A stretch of DNA of 50,970 nt, from assembly GCA_947626775.1 (NCBI GenBank), contig CANQTL010000004.1:77643-128612 (forward strand), written 5' to 3'. Made by a program: the position numbers and the translations under genes. Of this stretch, positions 26,207-36,246 are shown one piece after another. The first letter of the stretch is position 1, and every line of letters begins with the position of its first letter. The notes beneath the pieces were generated by a model that had not been told where the DNA came from, did not search any database, and worked only from the letters and a program-made list of their open reading frames with translations. Origin of the DNA: an uncultured Lachnospiraceae bacterium (lineage in GTDB: Bacteria; Bacillota; Clostridia; Lachnospirales; Lachnospiraceae).

Positions 26207-27235
26207 TTACTCGTATTCCGCGATGTCGTAGATCAGTCTTTCGGAAGCCTCCCAGCCCAGGCAGGGGTCGGTGATGGATTTGCCGTAGATGCCTTCGCCG
26301 ATTTTCTGGCTGCCTTCCTCGATATAACTCTCCACCATCACGCCCTTGACCATGCGGTGGATATCGCCGTTCAGTTTTCTGCTGTGCATGACTTCCTTGA
26401 CGATGCGGATCTGCTGCGCGTACTCCTTGTTGGAATTGTTGTGGTTGGCGTCGATGATGCAGGCGGGATTAGTCAGATCGAACTCCTGATAGAGGGAGTG
26501 GAGCATGGCCAGATCTTCATAGTGGTAGTTGGGGATGCTCTGACCGTGCTTGTTGGCGGAACCGCGCAGCACAGCGTGAGCCAGTGGGTTGCCGTTCGTG
26601 TTGACCTCGTATCCTCTGTAGATGAAGGAGTGCGGATGCTGCGCCGCATAGATGGAATTGAGCATGACGGAGAGCGTGCCGCTGGTGGGATTTTTCATGC
26701 CGGCGGGCACATCGAAGCCGCTCACGGTCATGCGGTGCTGCTGGTCCTCTACGGAGCGCGCGCCGATGGCGACATAGGAGAGGATATCCTCTACATAGCC
26801 CCAGTTGTCGGGGTAGAGCATCTCGTCGGCGGCGGTCAGACCGGATTCTTCGATGGCGCGTATGTGCATTTTGCGCATGGCGATCAGACCGCTGGTGAAG
26901 TCGGGTTTCTTCTCGGGATCGGGCTGGCTGACGATGCCCTTGTATCCCTCGCCCGTGGTGCGGGGCTTGTTGGTGTAGATCCGGGGAATCAGGATCAGCT
27001 TGTCCTTTACCTGTTCGTTGACACGGGCCAGTCGGTTTACATAATCACATACCGCCTCTTCGTTGTCGGCGGAGCAGGGACCGATGATGACCAGGAATTT
27101 GCTGTTCTTTCCTGTGATGGCGTCGCGGATTTCTTCGTCTCGCCGATTCTTCAGGGCGCGAAGATGTTCCGGCATCGGGAACTGTTCGCGGATTTCCTGC
27201 GGAGTCGGCAGTTTGGTTACATAGTGAAATGACAT
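26207..27235 (-). CDS. 3-deoxy-7-phosphoheptulonate (DAHP) synthase
   Basis: 342 residues, class I (AroF/G/H-type) DAHP synthase. It condenses phosphoenolpyruvate and erythrose-4-phosphate, the first step of the shikimate pathway. Characteristic segments are LVIIGPCSADNEEAV, IPRIYTNKPRTTGEGYKG, GARSVEDQQHR, NPTSGTLSVMLNSI and IIDANHNNSNK. GGGAG lies six bases before the ATG. Which aromatic amino acid feeds back on it cannot be told. Confidence 0.95.
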   Translation of the reverse strand: MSFHYVTKLPTPQEIREQFPMPEHLRALKNRRDEEIRDAITGKNSKFLVIIGPCSADNEEAVCDYVNRLARVNEQVKDKLILIPRIYTNKPRTTGEGYKGIVSQPDPEKKPDFTSGLIAMRKMHIRAIEESGLTAADEMLYPDNWGYVEDILSYVAIGARSVEDQQHRMTVSGFDVPAGMKNPTSGTLSVMLNSIYAAQHPHSFIYRGYEVNTNGNPLAHAVLRGSANKHGQSIPNYHYEDLAMLHSLYQEFDLTNPACIIDANHNNSNKEYAQQIRIVKEVMHSRKLNGDIHRMVKGVMVESYIEEGSQKIGEGIYGKSITDPCLGWEASERLIYDIAEYE

Positions 27236-27293
27236 TTTTTCTCCCTTTCTTATCGGAACGTATTTCTTTGTTTCCTATGGCAAAAACATCTAT

Positions 27294-27322
27294 ATTATAG
27301 TATATTGGAAACGGAACCGCAA
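27294..27322 (-). promoter_or_regulatory. Promoter of the DAHP synthase gene
   Basis: On the minus strand TTGCGG (27317-27322), a 17-base spacer and TATAAT (27294-27299), giving a leader of about 52 bases. Confidence 0.7.
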
Positions 27323-27365
27323 GTGCGGGTTTGCGGCGGAGGAAGAAGAGAAGGCGCTGCCGCGG

Positions 27366-28736
27366 TCAGGCAAAGTCACCGGCGCGGCGGGATATACGGA
27401 GCGCCGATATCGTACACAGGGCGGTCTGGAGCATCTGGCTGGCGAGCAGTCCCCAGAGATAGCCGCGGATGCCGTAGACGGGGATGGCGATAAAGACAAA
27501 GAGCAGGCGAAGGAGAAGGCTCGCCACGCTGAACAGAAAGGTCTGCGCCGTCTTGCCGAGACCGTTCAATACGCTATTCAGGGTGCTTGCGACGTACATG
27601 AAAGGGCAGATAAAGCTGAGCGTCAGGATGAAACTGCCGGCCAGTTCCGAGTGAAATAACAGCCGTCCTGCGGCGCGCCCGAACAGCAGAAACATGGCGC
27701 TGCAGGCGGCACCCAGCAGCAGACAACAGCGTATGGATGTCAGGATGGCCCGCCGCACGGCGCGGTCATTGCCGCTTGCGTCCGCTTCGGACACGACCGG
27801 CAGGAGCAGCACCGATATGGAGTTCGTGAGGGCAGAGGGAAACAGGATGAGGGGCAGGCTCATGCCTGTCAGAACACCGTAGACGCCCAGGGCGTCCGCG
27901 CTGTTCAGGCCGTAGGCCATGAGCCGGTTGGGAATGTAGACGGCCTCTACACTCTGCAGGAGATTGAGCACCAAGCGGTTGGCGGAGAGCGGCACGGCCA
28001 GACGCAGCAGCTGCGCCGCGATGCGGCGGTATGCGGGCAGCGCCGCCTCCGCGGCGTAACAGGGACGGATAGAACCGGAAGGGAACACGCTGTGCGCGCG
28101 GGAGAGGATCGCCACTGTGGACACGATCATGGAGGCGCCCTCGCCGATCACCAGACCGACTGCGGCGAAGCTGATCGCAGGCGTCAGATGGTGCCGCAGA
28201 CAGATGCGGTAGATCAGGAAGACGCTCCCCACTCTGCACAGCTGTTCCGCCAGCTGGGATATGGCGGGAACCGCGGTCTTGCGGATGCCGTAGAAATAGC
28301 CGTTGATGCAGGAGTGCACGGTCGCCATCGGTATGGAGAGAGCGATGATGCGGAGCAGCGGAGCGGTTCTGCGCTCCAGCAGGAAGGCGGCGGCGATGTA
28401 GTCCGCGCGCAGATAGATGCAGGCGGCGCAGACTGCGGACAGCGCCATGGCGAGAAGGAAACCGGCCCAGAGCGTCCGGAAGGAAGACTTATAATCGCGG
28501 GTGGCGGTCTCCGCGGCGACATATTTGGAGATGGCGGTCTGAATGCCCGATACCGTCAGCGCGAAGGTGAGCGCCAGAACGGGGGAGATCAGCTGATAGA
28601 TACCCATACCTTCCGCGCCGAACACATTGGAGAGGAAGATACGGTAGAAAAAGCCGATCAGACGGCTTAACAGTCCTGTCAATGTGAGAATGACCGTGCC
28701 GGATATCAGCGGATTCCGCCAGTTTTTGAGATTCAT
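27366..28736 (-). CDS. SpoVB-like polysaccharide/lipid flippase (MOP superfamily)
   Basis: 456 residues with about 12-14 membrane segments. The N-terminus ([39 protein letters not shown]) is typical of SpoVB and related oligosaccharide flippases, which move lipid-linked precursors across the membrane and, for SpoVB, support spore cortex formation. The frame is open well upstream, but the ATG at 28736 has AGGTGG five bases before it and begins at the membrane domain. It is divergent from mnmA. Other MurJ/Wzx-type flippases cannot be excluded. Confidence 0.85.
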   Translation of the reverse strand: MNLKNWRNPLISGTVILTLTGLLSRLIGFFYRIFLSNVFGAEGMGIYQLISPVLALTFALTVSGIQTAISKYVAAETATRDYKSSFRTLWAGFLLAMALSAVCAACIYLRADYIAAAFLLERRTAPLLRIIALSIPMATVHSCINGYFYGIRKTAVPAISQLAEQLCRVGSVFLIYRICLRHHLTPAISFAAVGLVIGEGASMIVSTVAILSRAHSVFPSGSIRPCYAAEAALPAYRRIAAQLLRLAVPLSANRLVLNLLQSVEAVYIPNRLMAYGLNSADALGVYGVLTGMSLPLILFPSALTNSISVLLLPVVSEADASGNDRAVRRAILTSIRCCLLLGAACSAMFLLFGRAAGRLLFHSELAGSFILTLSFICPFMYVASTLNSVLNGLGKTAQTFLFSVASLLLRLLFVFIAIPVYGIRGYLWGLLASQMLQTALCTISALRISRRAGDFA

Positions 28737-28827
28737 AGGCCACCTGAGAGTGTTGGATGTCGTTTTAATGTATGCGGCGCGTCTGCGGCAAAGAACCATA
28801 TTTACAGACGGGATGAGGAGCGGATGT

Positions 28828-29925
28828 ATGGCTGGAAAAAAAGTAGTGGTAGGTATGTCGGGCGGAGTGGATTCTTCCGTGGCGGCCTGTCTGTTAAAAG
28901 AGCAGGGATATGACGTTGTCGGCGCGACCATGCAGATCTGGCCGGACGAGGGGGAGACGGCGGCGGAAAACGGCGGCTGCTGCGGTTTGAGCGCCGTGGA
29001 GGACGCCCGCAGGGTGGCCGAGGCGCTGGACATTCCCCACTATGTCATGAATTTCAGGCGGGAATTCAAATGCCGGGTCATGGATTACTTTGTGGAAGAG
29101 TATCTGGCGGGACGAACGCCCAATCCCTGTATTGCGTGCAACCGCTATGTGAAATGGGAATCCATGCTCAGGCGCAGTATGGAGATCGGAGCGGACTATA
29201 TCGCCACAGGACACTATGCGCGGATCATGCGGACAGCGGAGGGAAGATATGCGGTCAGGACGTCCGTGACCGCACGCAAGGACCAGACCTATGCTCTGTA
29301 CAGTCTGACCCAGGAGCAGCTTGCGCACACGCTGATGCCCGTGGGGGAGTATACCAAGGAAGAGATCAGGAAGATTGCGGAGCAGGCGGGGCTTCCTGTG
29401 GCACACAAACCCGACAGCCAGGAGATCTGTTTTATCCCCGATCACGACTACGCCGCCTATATTGGGAGAGCGGCGGGGGAGCGCGTGCCGCCCGAGGGGA
29501 ATTTTGTCACCGAAAACGGCGAAGTGCTGGGACGGCATCGCGGCATCACTCATTACACCATAGGACAGCGCAGAGGCCTGAACCTTGCGCTGGGACATCC
29601 CGTGTTTGTCACACAGATTCGGCCCGAGACCAATGAGGTGGTGATCGGCGGGGCGGAGGATGTGTTCGGCGACACGCTTGTCTGTGATCACATCAACTAT
29701 ATGGGGATGGGTGGTCTGCCTGCGCCCAGGGAAGTCACGGCGAAGATCCGTTACTCTCACGCAGGCGAGCGGTGCACGATAGAGAGGATAGCGGAAGATG
29801 TGATCCGGTGTACTTTTCATCGGCCCGTGCGGGCCATCACGCCGGGGCAGGCGGTGGTGTTCTACGAGGATGGGTGCGTGCTGGGCGGGGGTATCATCCG
29901 ACGGCCGATACAGAGTGGGAGGTAA
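28828..29925 (+). CDS. mnmA: tRNA-uridine 2-sulfurtransferase
   Basis: 365 residues. It puts sulfur at position 2 of the wobble uridine (U34) of Lys, Glu and Gln tRNAs. The PP-loop SGGVDSS (11-17), the catalytic cysteine in NPCIACNR (C104) and the second cysteine in SQEICFI (C201) are present, as are DQTYALYSL and [10 protein letters not shown]. The ATG at 28828 follows GAGGAG by seven bases; the open frame extends further upstream without family similarity. Confidence 0.96.
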   Translation: MAGKKVVVGMSGGVDSSVAACLLKEQGYDVVGATMQIWPDEGETAAENGGCCGLSAVEDARRVAEALDIPHYVMNFRREFKCRVMDYFVEEYLAGRTPNPCIACNRYVKWESMLRRSMEIGADYIATGHYARIMRTAEGRYAVRTSVTARKDQTYALYSLTQEQLAHTLMPVGEYTKEEIRKIAEQAGLPVAHKPDSQEICFIPDHDYAAYIGRAAGERVPPEGNFVTENGEVLGRHRGITHYTIGQRRGLNLALGHPVFVTQIRPETNEVVIGGAEDVFGDTLVCDHINYMGMGGLPAPREVTAKIRYSHAGERCTIERIAEDVIRCTFHRPVRAITPGQAVVFYEDGCVLGGGIIRRPIQSGR

Positions 29926-30040
29926 AGAACAATGACCGCTAGGTTTATAAGCGCGGCATCTTTCCTGACATTTTTGATTTGACTGTCAACCAAAAGAATT
30001 GCACGGCAGTGAGCATTAAGATATCAAAAGGAGGCACGGT

Positions 30041-32131
30041 ATGGCTATTCCACAAATTACAAAACAGGACATTTTAGACGCCCTAAAATATATTGACGAA
30101 AATGGGATGTCTTCCTATCATCAAAGTGTTAAATATGAATTGGTGACTGAAGACGGAACGCGCTATTCGCCGAAATATGTGGTGGCCGTGGCTGCACATA
30201 TTGCAGATGGCTCGGAGATCACCACAGAAGGGTTTAATTCGGTTGAAGCAAAAAGTTTCCTGGAAAGTCAAGGCTTCAGCATTGAAGCAAAGCAGCAAGA
30301 AAGGTATGAATTGTGCATTACAGCAAACAGCGTCGAGTCGACGGACGAACGGTTCACATTGGACAACCTAAGCCTTGGCGACAACTATAAGCCGCTGGAT
30401 GCTTATTTTAAAAAAGCGGATGGTACGGTTATCAAACGCGCCTACAGTAAAGGTGAACGGCGAAATTCAAATCAGACGATGCCGCGTATCGCCTGCCAGA
30501 TATTTGAGAAGCAGTTAGCGGCGCTGCCGGTTGAGGAAAAGGAAGGTTTCCCTATCTGTCGGTATAATCCGAATAGTGATATGATTTACGGGATTTATTC
30601 CAGTGTAGATGAGTTTAAAAAGCATCGCAACACCATTGAGTATATGACCTATGGTTATGAGAATGGCAGGCAGTTTGTCATTTATTGCTGGAACATTTTT
30701 TCAACTATTATTTTTGCGCAGGAATGCTTAAAACGATTTGGTGAGCAAGGAGATCAATTTATCCTTACTTACCGTGAAAAGGACGAGAAAGAAACGGAAA
30801 CTACTATGGCCGAGACTGCTGTCCAGGAAGAACTTGTCCAACAGTTTAAGGGTTATCGCAATCCGTTCTCTTCAATGCTGATTGAATCAAAAAATCTGAT
30901 TTTCCGAGGCGCTCCTGGTACAGGGAAATCCTATCTCGCGAAGGAAATTGCTACGGACATCATCAGCAACGGTTATTTTGATGATTACACGCTTCTTTCA
31001 GACGAACAGAAAAAACAAGTGGAATTTGTACAGTTCCATCCAAGTTATGATTATTCTGATTTTGTCGAAGGACTAAGGCCGCGAGTGAATGACGACGGTA
31101 CAATGGGCTTTGAACTCCAAGACGGTATCTTCAAGAAATTTGTGGCTCGCGCTCGGAAGAATTTTGAGGATTCTCAAAAATCTAAAGAAACGATTGAAAA
31201 AGAAATGTCTGTTCAAGAGTCCATAACTGATTTCTTTTCAAGCATAGAATTTGGCGTTGACGCATTTAAAACCATAAACGGAAATGAGTTTATAGTCACA
31301 AGCGCAGATGACAGTTATGTTTATATCTCTATTCCGGGAAATGCCTCTGTTAATAAACTTGCTTTGAATCTCAATGAAATAAGGCGAATGCTCGCGTCTG
31401 GAGAAAAATTTGACAAAATTAAAGACATTACCACTTTTTTCGGTAAAACGTTTGCCGCACAAGCATACTCCTACGATTTTGCAATCTATAAAGAGATTTT
31501 AAGACGAAAGAAAAAACTTTCGAAGGCAACTGCCAAGGCTACGGAACTTAAAAAGTATATTTTCATTATAGATGAAATCAACCGTGGTGAAATTTCAAAA
31601 ATTTTCGGAGAGCTATTCTTCGCTATTGATCCGGGATACAGAGGCCATGCTGGTGAAATTTCGACCCAGTATGCAAATCTGCATTCTGACCCGGACGAAA
31701 AATTCTACATCCCGGAGAATGTCTATATCATCGGTACAATGAACGATATTGATCGGTCAGTGGACAGTTTTGATTTTGCCATGCGGAGACGTTTTCGTTT
31801 CGTGGAACTGAGAGCGGATGAACGGTTGGAGATGCTGGCATCTCTGGAGAATGAGGAGTTAGAGGCGGAGGCAATCCGGCGCATGGCGGCATTGAATCAG
31901 GAAATTGCTGATGTTGAAGATTTGAACGAAAACTATCAAATTGGCGCATCCTATTTCTTAAAGCTGAAAACATTGACCTTTGACCAGCTTTGGACGGATT
32001 ACCTTCAGCCGCTGCTCCAAGAGTATGTGCGGGGAATGTACGATGAAGAAGGTATCATGAGCAGATTTGCAAAAGCATATGGCTATCGAAAATTTACCGA
32101 GGGTGATTCAGATGAAGCTACTCAAAATTAA
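30041..32131 (+). CDS. McrB-type GTPase/AAA+ subunit of type IV restriction system
   Basis: 696 residues. The C-terminal AAA+ motor has Walker A GAPGTGKS (290-297), Walker B IIDEINRGE (D511, E512) and the McrB-type sensor TMNDIDRSVDSFDFAMRRRF (from M567). The long insert between Walker A and B (~390-490) is family-like. The N-terminal 90 residues (ILDALKYIDENG..., YSPKYVVAVAA...) resemble the head domain of some type IV enzymes. Residues 90-245 are not recognised and could read modified DNA. It lies in an AT-rich stretch unlike its flanks. AAGGAGG precedes the ATG; the 3' end overlaps mcrC by 20 bases. Confidence 0.85.
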   Translation: MAIPQITKQDILDALKYIDENGMSSYHQSVKYELVTEDGTRYSPKYVVAVAAHIADGSEITTEGFNSVEAKSFLESQGFSIEAKQQERYELCITANSVESTDERFTLDNLSLGDNYKPLDAYFKKADGTVIKRAYSKGERRNSNQTMPRIACQIFEKQLAALPVEEKEGFPICRYNPNSDMIYGIYSSVDEFKKHRNTIEYMTYGYENGRQFVIYCWNIFSTIIFAQECLKRFGEQGDQFILTYREKDEKETETTMAETAVQEELVQQFKGYRNPFSSMLIESKNLIFRGAPGTGKSYLAKEIATDIISNGYFDDYTLLSDEQKKQVEFVQFHPSYDYSDFVEGLRPRVNDDGTMGFELQDGIFKKFVARARKNFEDSQKSKETIEKEMSVQESITDFFSSIEFGVDAFKTINGNEFIVTSADDSYVYISIPGNASVNKLALNLNEIRRMLASGEKFDKIKDITTFFGKTFAAQAYSYDFAIYKEILRRKKKLSKATAKATELKKYIFIIDEINRGEISKIFGELFFAIDPGYRGHAGEISTQYANLHSDPDEKFYIPENVYIIGTMNDIDRSVDSFDFAMRRRFRFVELRADERLEMLASLENEELEAEAIRRMAALNQEIADVEDLNENYQIGASYFLKLKTLTFDQLWTDYLQPLLQEYVRGMYDEEGIMSRFAKAYGYRKFTEGDSDEATQN

Positions 32132-33431
32132 GGACAATACACAGGTAAAGAAGGCACAATTTTCAAACATTGGAAACCTTGTAGGCAAAATTGCCGATAA
32201 AACGCTGGAGCAGCTTGAACGAGAAGGCGTCTTTGTGTTCCCTGAAATGATAAGGGACACCGAAGATCTTACAAAGGAGCAGATGATCCTGCAAACTGTA
32301 AATGACACCTTCCGTTCCGGAAATGTCATGGGTTTTCTTGGGTGTGGCGACGAGAGGCTCATCATCGAATCCAGGTTCTGCGGTGAAAGCGGGGACTACT
32401 TTTTTCAGTATCTGCTTGAACGTGTTTTGGATTTTCCAAACATTGTAGACTTGGAGGCGGACGCCAATCAGGACAATAGGCTGTTCAACTTTTTGCTGTT
32501 CTTGTTCCCATATTATCTGAAAACCGCCATGCGGAAAGGTCTTTTTAAAAGATATATCCGTCGTCAGTACAATGATGGCAACGTCAAGGGAACAATCGAT
32601 GTCGCACGGCATATTAAGTGGAACACTCCGTTTGTCGGAAACGTCGCCTACAGCCAGAGAGAATTTTCCTATGATAACAGCCTAATGGAGTTGGTGCGGC
32701 ATACCATAGAATTTATTAAGAGGAAACCTTATGGAAATAATTTGCTGCACAAGGTCAAAGATGAGGTAAAACTTGTCATTAATGCAACCCTGAGCTATGA
32801 GGTATATGACAGGCAAAAGGTCATTGACGTTAATAAAAAGAATGCTATCCGTCACGCATACTTTCGGGAATACCTCGCCCTTCAACGACTGTGTCTCTTG
32901 ATTCTCCGGCATCAGAAACATCAAATCGGTTTTGGCTCCCGGCAGATTTACGGCATTTTGTTCGACGGCGCATGGCTGTGGGAAGAATATGTCGCTTCTT
33001 TGATTGAGGATTATTTCTACCACCCAATGAACAAGAGCGGGAAAGGCGCGCAGCGATTATTCAGCGGAAGTGTCGGTTTGATTTATCCGGATTTCATCAG
33101 CCGAAATAAGGAGAAACGGGTTATTGCCGATGCCAAGTATAAACCAATAGATAACATAGGAAATCGCGACTATTTGCAGATACTTGCGTATATGTTTCGC
33201 TTTGATGCCAAGGCTGGTTTCTACCTCTATCCTGAAGCTGAGGGCGCTGAAGATTTAAAATTATGGATGAATCGAGGTTCAACCTTTGAAGAAAATGTCA
33301 CGCCAAGAGACGACATAAGTATTACCAAGCATGGTTTGAAGATTCCTGAAGATGCTGCCGACTATGACGATTTTGCAGCAAAAATGACAGCATTTGAACA
33401 GGAGTTCCAGCAGATGTTTTTGGTAGGCTGA
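32112..33431 (+). CDS. McrC-type nuclease subunit
   Basis: 439 residues. The C-terminal PD-(D/E)XK nuclease centre reads D327...D340-A-K342 (YPDFISRNKEKRVIADAKYK). The N-terminal part should bind the McrB hexamer. With McrB it forms a methyl- or modification-dependent type IV nuclease; no methyltransferase is adjacent, as expected. The ATG at 32112 lies within the end of mcrB, so the two are coupled. The same AT-rich base use as mcrB supports joint horizontal transfer. No T-rich terminator was found after it. Confidence 0.88.
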   Translation: MKLLKIKDNTQVKKAQFSNIGNLVGKIADKTLEQLEREGVFVFPEMIRDTEDLTKEQMILQTVNDTFRSGNVMGFLGCGDERLIIESRFCGESGDYFFQYLLERVLDFPNIVDLEADANQDNRLFNFLLFLFPYYLKTAMRKGLFKRYIRRQYNDGNVKGTIDVARHIKWNTPFVGNVAYSQREFSYDNSLMELVRHTIEFIKRKPYGNNLLHKVKDEVKLVINATLSYEVYDRQKVIDVNKKNAIRHAYFREYLALQRLCLLILRHQKHQIGFGSRQIYGILFDGAWLWEEYVASLIEDYFYHPMNKSGKGAQRLFSGSVGLIYPDFISRNKEKRVIADAKYKPIDNIGNRDYLQILAYMFRFDAKAGFYLYPEAEGAEDLKLWMNRGSTFEENVTPRDDISITKHGLKIPEDAADYDDFAAKMTAFEQEFQQMFLVG

Positions 33432-33591
33432 TATGTTGGAGGAAACAGATAGAATATTATAACAGGTTGAAGGTGAGAAGGTTTGAGCAGCGGCGCCGTT
33501 GGCGATGCGCTTGGATATGTGGTTGGATTTTTTCGGCATTTTTTAAAAAGTATTTCAATTAAATCAGATTTGCGGAGGGAGGAAAATCGAA

Positions 33592-34173
33592 ATGAAAGAT
33601 CAGGAAAATCTTGCCTGGGAGGAGATCCGCACAGAGCACATCGTGCAGGATGAGTGGATAGACTTCAGGAGGTCGGCTTACCGTTTCCCGGACGGAAGCG
33701 TGTTTGAACCGTTCTACAGCTACAGCCGCAGGGATTATGTGGTGATCGTGGCCTGTGACACGGAGGGAAAATATCTATGCGTCCGTCAGTTCAGGCAGGG
33801 CATTAAGAGAGTGACCACGGAGTTCCCGGCGGGCGGGATCGAGCGAAAGGACGGCAGGGAGTACGGAGCCGACGGTCTCTCCGCGGAGGACGCTCTCGCG
33901 GCGGCGAAGCGGGAACTTCTGGAGGAGACGGGCTATACGTCCGACGAGTGGCGACATCTGCTCACGGTGCCCTCCAACGCGACCATCGCCGACAACTACG
34001 CCCATCTTTTTAGGGCCAAGAACTGCCGTAAAGTGTCCGGCCAGTCTCTGGACGAGACGGAATTTCTGCATGTGCAGAGGCACAGCGCACAGGAGATTGA
34101 GGAGCTGATCGCGCAGGGAGAGTTCCCGCAGGCGGTTCACATCGCGGCCTGGCTTCTGGCGCGCAGAACTTAG
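33592..34173 (+). CDS. NUDIX hydrolase
   Basis: 193 residues. The Nudix helix (EDALAAAKRELLEETGY, ~105-121) is standard, but about 12 extra residues (RKDGREYGADGL) sit between the first glycine of the box and the conserved Glu. ADP-ribose or another nucleoside-diphosphate derivative is the likely substrate. GGAGGGAGG precedes the ATG. It returns to the GC-rich composition of the chromosome, so it marks the right side of the McrBC insert. Confidence 0.85.
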   Translation: MKDQENLAWEEIRTEHIVQDEWIDFRRSAYRFPDGSVFEPFYSYSRRDYVVIVACDTEGKYLCVRQFRQGIKRVTTEFPAGGIERKDGREYGADGLSAEDALAAAKRELLEETGYTSDEWRHLLTVPSNATIADNYAHLFRAKNCRKVSGQSLDETEFLHVQRHSAQEIEELIAQGEFPQAVHIAAWLLARRT

Positions 34174-34182
34174 AAAAATTGA

Positions 34183-34211
34183 TTGCAAGTTTTCTGCGCT
34201 TCTGCTATAGT
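34183..34211 (+). promoter_or_regulatory. Promoter of the Rpn-family gene
   Basis: TTGCAA (34183-34188), a 17-base spacer and TATAGT (34206-34211). The start point is followed at once by a 7-bp hairpin CGGCAGC/GCTGCCG (34220-34239) and a leader of up to ~210 bases. Confidence 0.65.
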
Positions 34212-34429
34212 ACTACTATCGGCAGCGGTCTTGCTGCCGGAAATCTTTTGACACATGGATAGCTCACATATCAGAGCAGATATCCCGGCGAAAGAAGCAG
34301 ACAACAGTATAGCAGAGCGTGGGAAAGAGCAGTGGCGGCGCCAGCCTGTCTTCTCAGAATACAGGCAGTGCAGAGGATTCTTCTGGTCAATCGGCATCCC
34401 GGTTTTCCCATGCGGAAAGAGAGGTGCAA

Positions 34430-35512
34430 GTGACACAGAAGAAAAATGAAATCAGAGCCGTAAAAAGCGGACAGGAGGCAAATGAGAATCTTAACGTGCA
34501 GAATACCAGACTGCGTGATAATTCTGCCAAAATCATCTTTGAAGATCCGATCCTGTGCGCACAGTTCCTGCGGGGTTACGTGGACATTCCGCTTTTAAAG
34601 AATGTGCAGCCGGAAGACATCGAGGACGAGACGGAACGCTTCGTCCATCTGTTCACGGAGGAGCGGGACTCGGATGTGGTGAAGCGCATCCGACTGAAAG
34701 ACGGAGAAAATAGTGAAATACCGTTTTATCTTATTTCCCTTATTGAACATAAGTCGGATGTGGACTATAATGTAGTCATGCAGATATTGCGATATATGGT
34801 ATTCATCTGGGAGGACTACGAGAAAGAGCAGGAGAGGAAACAGGAAGGCGTCAGCAGGACGAAAGGCTTCCGCTATCCGCCGGTTCTGCCCATCGTGTAC
34901 TATGAGGGGACGAATCCGTGGACGGCGGCGGTAAAACTCCATGAGAGGGTATATTTGAGTGAAGTGCTTGGAGAGTATATTCCTGACTACCGCTGTCTCA
35001 TGGTGCAGTTGAACCGGTACAGCAACCAGATGCTGATGGAGAAAGAAGACGAGCTCTCTGTCGTGATGATGCTGAACCGCCTGCGGGAGACGAAGGACTT
35101 TGCCGTTTTGCGGGAGGAAGTTCCGCCGGAATACCTGAAGAAGGTGACGGCGCAGACGCCGGAGTATCTGCTGGGAATCATAGGCCAGGTAGTGGAAATC
35201 CTGTTAGGCAGGCTGAACGTGCCGGGAGAGGAGGCGCGGCGGTTTGCGGATCAGGTGAAGGAGCGTAAGGTGGGCGAGTTATTTGCGAACTTTAAGGGAT
35301 ATGATGTGCAGGCGACGAGGCGGGAGGCAAGAGCGGAAGGGTTTGAAGAAGGTATAGAGAAAGGCATAGAAAAAGGGCTCGCCGCGCTTGTGAGATCGCT
35401 GCGGCAGTTTCTGCCCGACTTTGAGGCGGTCTATACGGCGGTCGTCAGAAATGAAGAGTATGCTGGCTGCAGCCGTGAGGAAGTGGAGAGGTATTATGAA
35501 AGCGCGGTGTGA
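34430..35512 (+). CDS. Rpn-family PD-(D/E)XK nuclease / putative transposase
   Basis: 360 residues from a GTG start (AGAGAGG six bases upstream); a GTG at 34319 would add 37 low-complexity residues. The core KIIFEDPILCAQFLRGYVDIPLL followed by YLISLIEHKSDVDYNVVMQILRYM holds the nuclease E-x-K site. The family (Transposase_31/YhgA-like) includes recombination-promoting nucleases with anti-phage roles in enteric bacteria. The C-terminus has a glycine/glutamate repeat, EGFEEGIEKGIEKG. Members occur in many copies in Lachnospiraceae. It stands alone, with its own promoter. Confidence 0.85.
   Translation: MTQKKNEIRAVKSGQEANENLNVQNTRLRDNSAKIIFEDPILCAQFLRGYVDIPLLKNVQPEDIEDETERFVHLFTEERDSDVVKRIRLKDGENSEIPFYLISLIEHKSDVDYNVVMQILRYMVFIWEDYEKEQERKQEGVSRTKGFRYPPVLPIVYYEGTNPWTAAVKLHERVYLSEVLGEYIPDYRCLMVQLNRYSNQMLMEKEDELSVVMMLNRLRETKDFAVLREEVPPEYLKKVTAQTPEYLLGIIGQVVEILLGRLNVPGEEARRFADQVKERKVGELFANFKGYDVQATRREARAEGFEEGIEKGIEKGLAALVRSLRQFLPDFEAVYTAVVRNEEYAGCSREEVERYYESAV
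35270..35512 (+). CDS. Possible intragenic C-terminal product of the Rpn gene
   Basis: Inside the Rpn frame, AAGGAG (35258-35263) stands six bases before an in-frame GTG (35270). Starting there would give an 80-residue protein holding only the C-terminal, repeat-containing part. In enteric Rpn proteins a short internally started product blocks the toxic full-length nuclease; this arrangement is compatible with that model. Expression is not shown, so this is a candidate only. Confidence 0.4.
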   Translation: MGELFANFKGYDVQATRREARAEGFEEGIEKGIEKGLAALVRSLRQFLPDFEAVYTAVVRNEEYAGCSREEVERYYESAV

Positions 35513-35618
35513 ATTCACTGTGTCCTGCGAACCGGATTTGTGATAGAATAGATGCAGATTCAGCAGTCTGCATCCGGAGAGATAGCAGAATAAGAAAGCG
35601 AGAAAAGAGGGTATTGTT

Positions 35619-36236
35619 ATGAAAGTATTGATGATCAACGGAAGTCCCCATGTAGACGGCAACACTTACACGGCGCTTCACGAGATGCAGCATATTTTTG
35701 AGAAAGAGGGCGTTGAGACGGAGCTTCTGCACATCGGCGCACAGGCTGTCAGAAGCTGCATTGCCTGTGGGGCATGCGCGGACAAGGGCAGATGTGTGTT
35801 TGACGATATCGTGAACGAGGCGGCGCCGAAGTTCGAGGCCTGCGACGGGCTGGTGGTCGGCAGTCCTGTGTACTATGCCTCCGCCAACGCGACGCTGGTG
35901 GCGTTTCTGACCAGGCTGTTTTACAGCACGCACTTTGACAAGACGATGAAGGTCGGAGCCTGCGTGGTGGCGGCGAGAAGGGGCGGCTTGTCGGCGACTT
36001 TCGACGAGCTGAACAAGTTCTTCACCATCTCCGGTATGCCCGTCGCATCGGGACAGTACTGGAACAGCGTCCACGGCAGGGCTGCCGGGGAGGCGGCGCA
36101 GGATGCGGAAGGGCTGCAGAGCATGAGGACGCTGGCGAGGAACATGACGTTCCTGATGAAGAGTATCGCCCTTGGCCGGGAGACTTACGGACTGCCCGAG
36201 AGAGAGCCTTTCGAGAGGACAAATTTTATCAGGTGA
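35619..36236 (+). CDS. Flavodoxin-like NAD(P)H-dependent FMN oxidoreductase
   Basis: 205 residues. The N-terminal FMN-binding MLMINGSPHVDGNT-type loop and the GLVVGSPVYYASANATL strand fit the NADPH-dependent FMN reductase / iron-sulfur flavoprotein family. Cysteines in CIACGACADKGRC (residues ~48-60) have the spacing of a compact 4Fe-4S motif. The physiological electron acceptor is unknown. An extended -10 box (TGATAGAAT, 35541-35549) lies upstream, and a strong terminator follows. Confidence 0.85.
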   Translation: MKVLMINGSPHVDGNTYTALHEMQHIFEKEGVETELLHIGAQAVRSCIACGACADKGRCVFDDIVNEAAPKFEACDGLVVGSPVYYASANATLVAFLTRLFYSTHFDKTMKVGACVVAARRGGLSATFDELNKFFTISGMPVASGQYWNSVHGRAAGEAAQDAEGLQSMRTLARNMTFLMKSIALGRETYGLPEREPFERTNFIR

Positions 36237-36246
36237 CAGCACATGG

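Noticed and set aside
28684..28827. N-terminal extension of mnmA from the upstream open frame
   Set aside because: It would overlap the divergent spoVB-like gene start, has no similarity to MnmA, and a proper ribosome site serves the ATG at 28828.
29979..29989. TTGACTGTCAA palindrome upstream of mcrB as operator or promoter
   Set aside because: Short, with no -10 box at the right distance; too weak to list as a feature.
34255..34449. 64-residue frame in the Rpn leader
   Set aside because: No ribosome site at its ATG, no family features, and it overlaps the Rpn frame; kept as untranslated leader.
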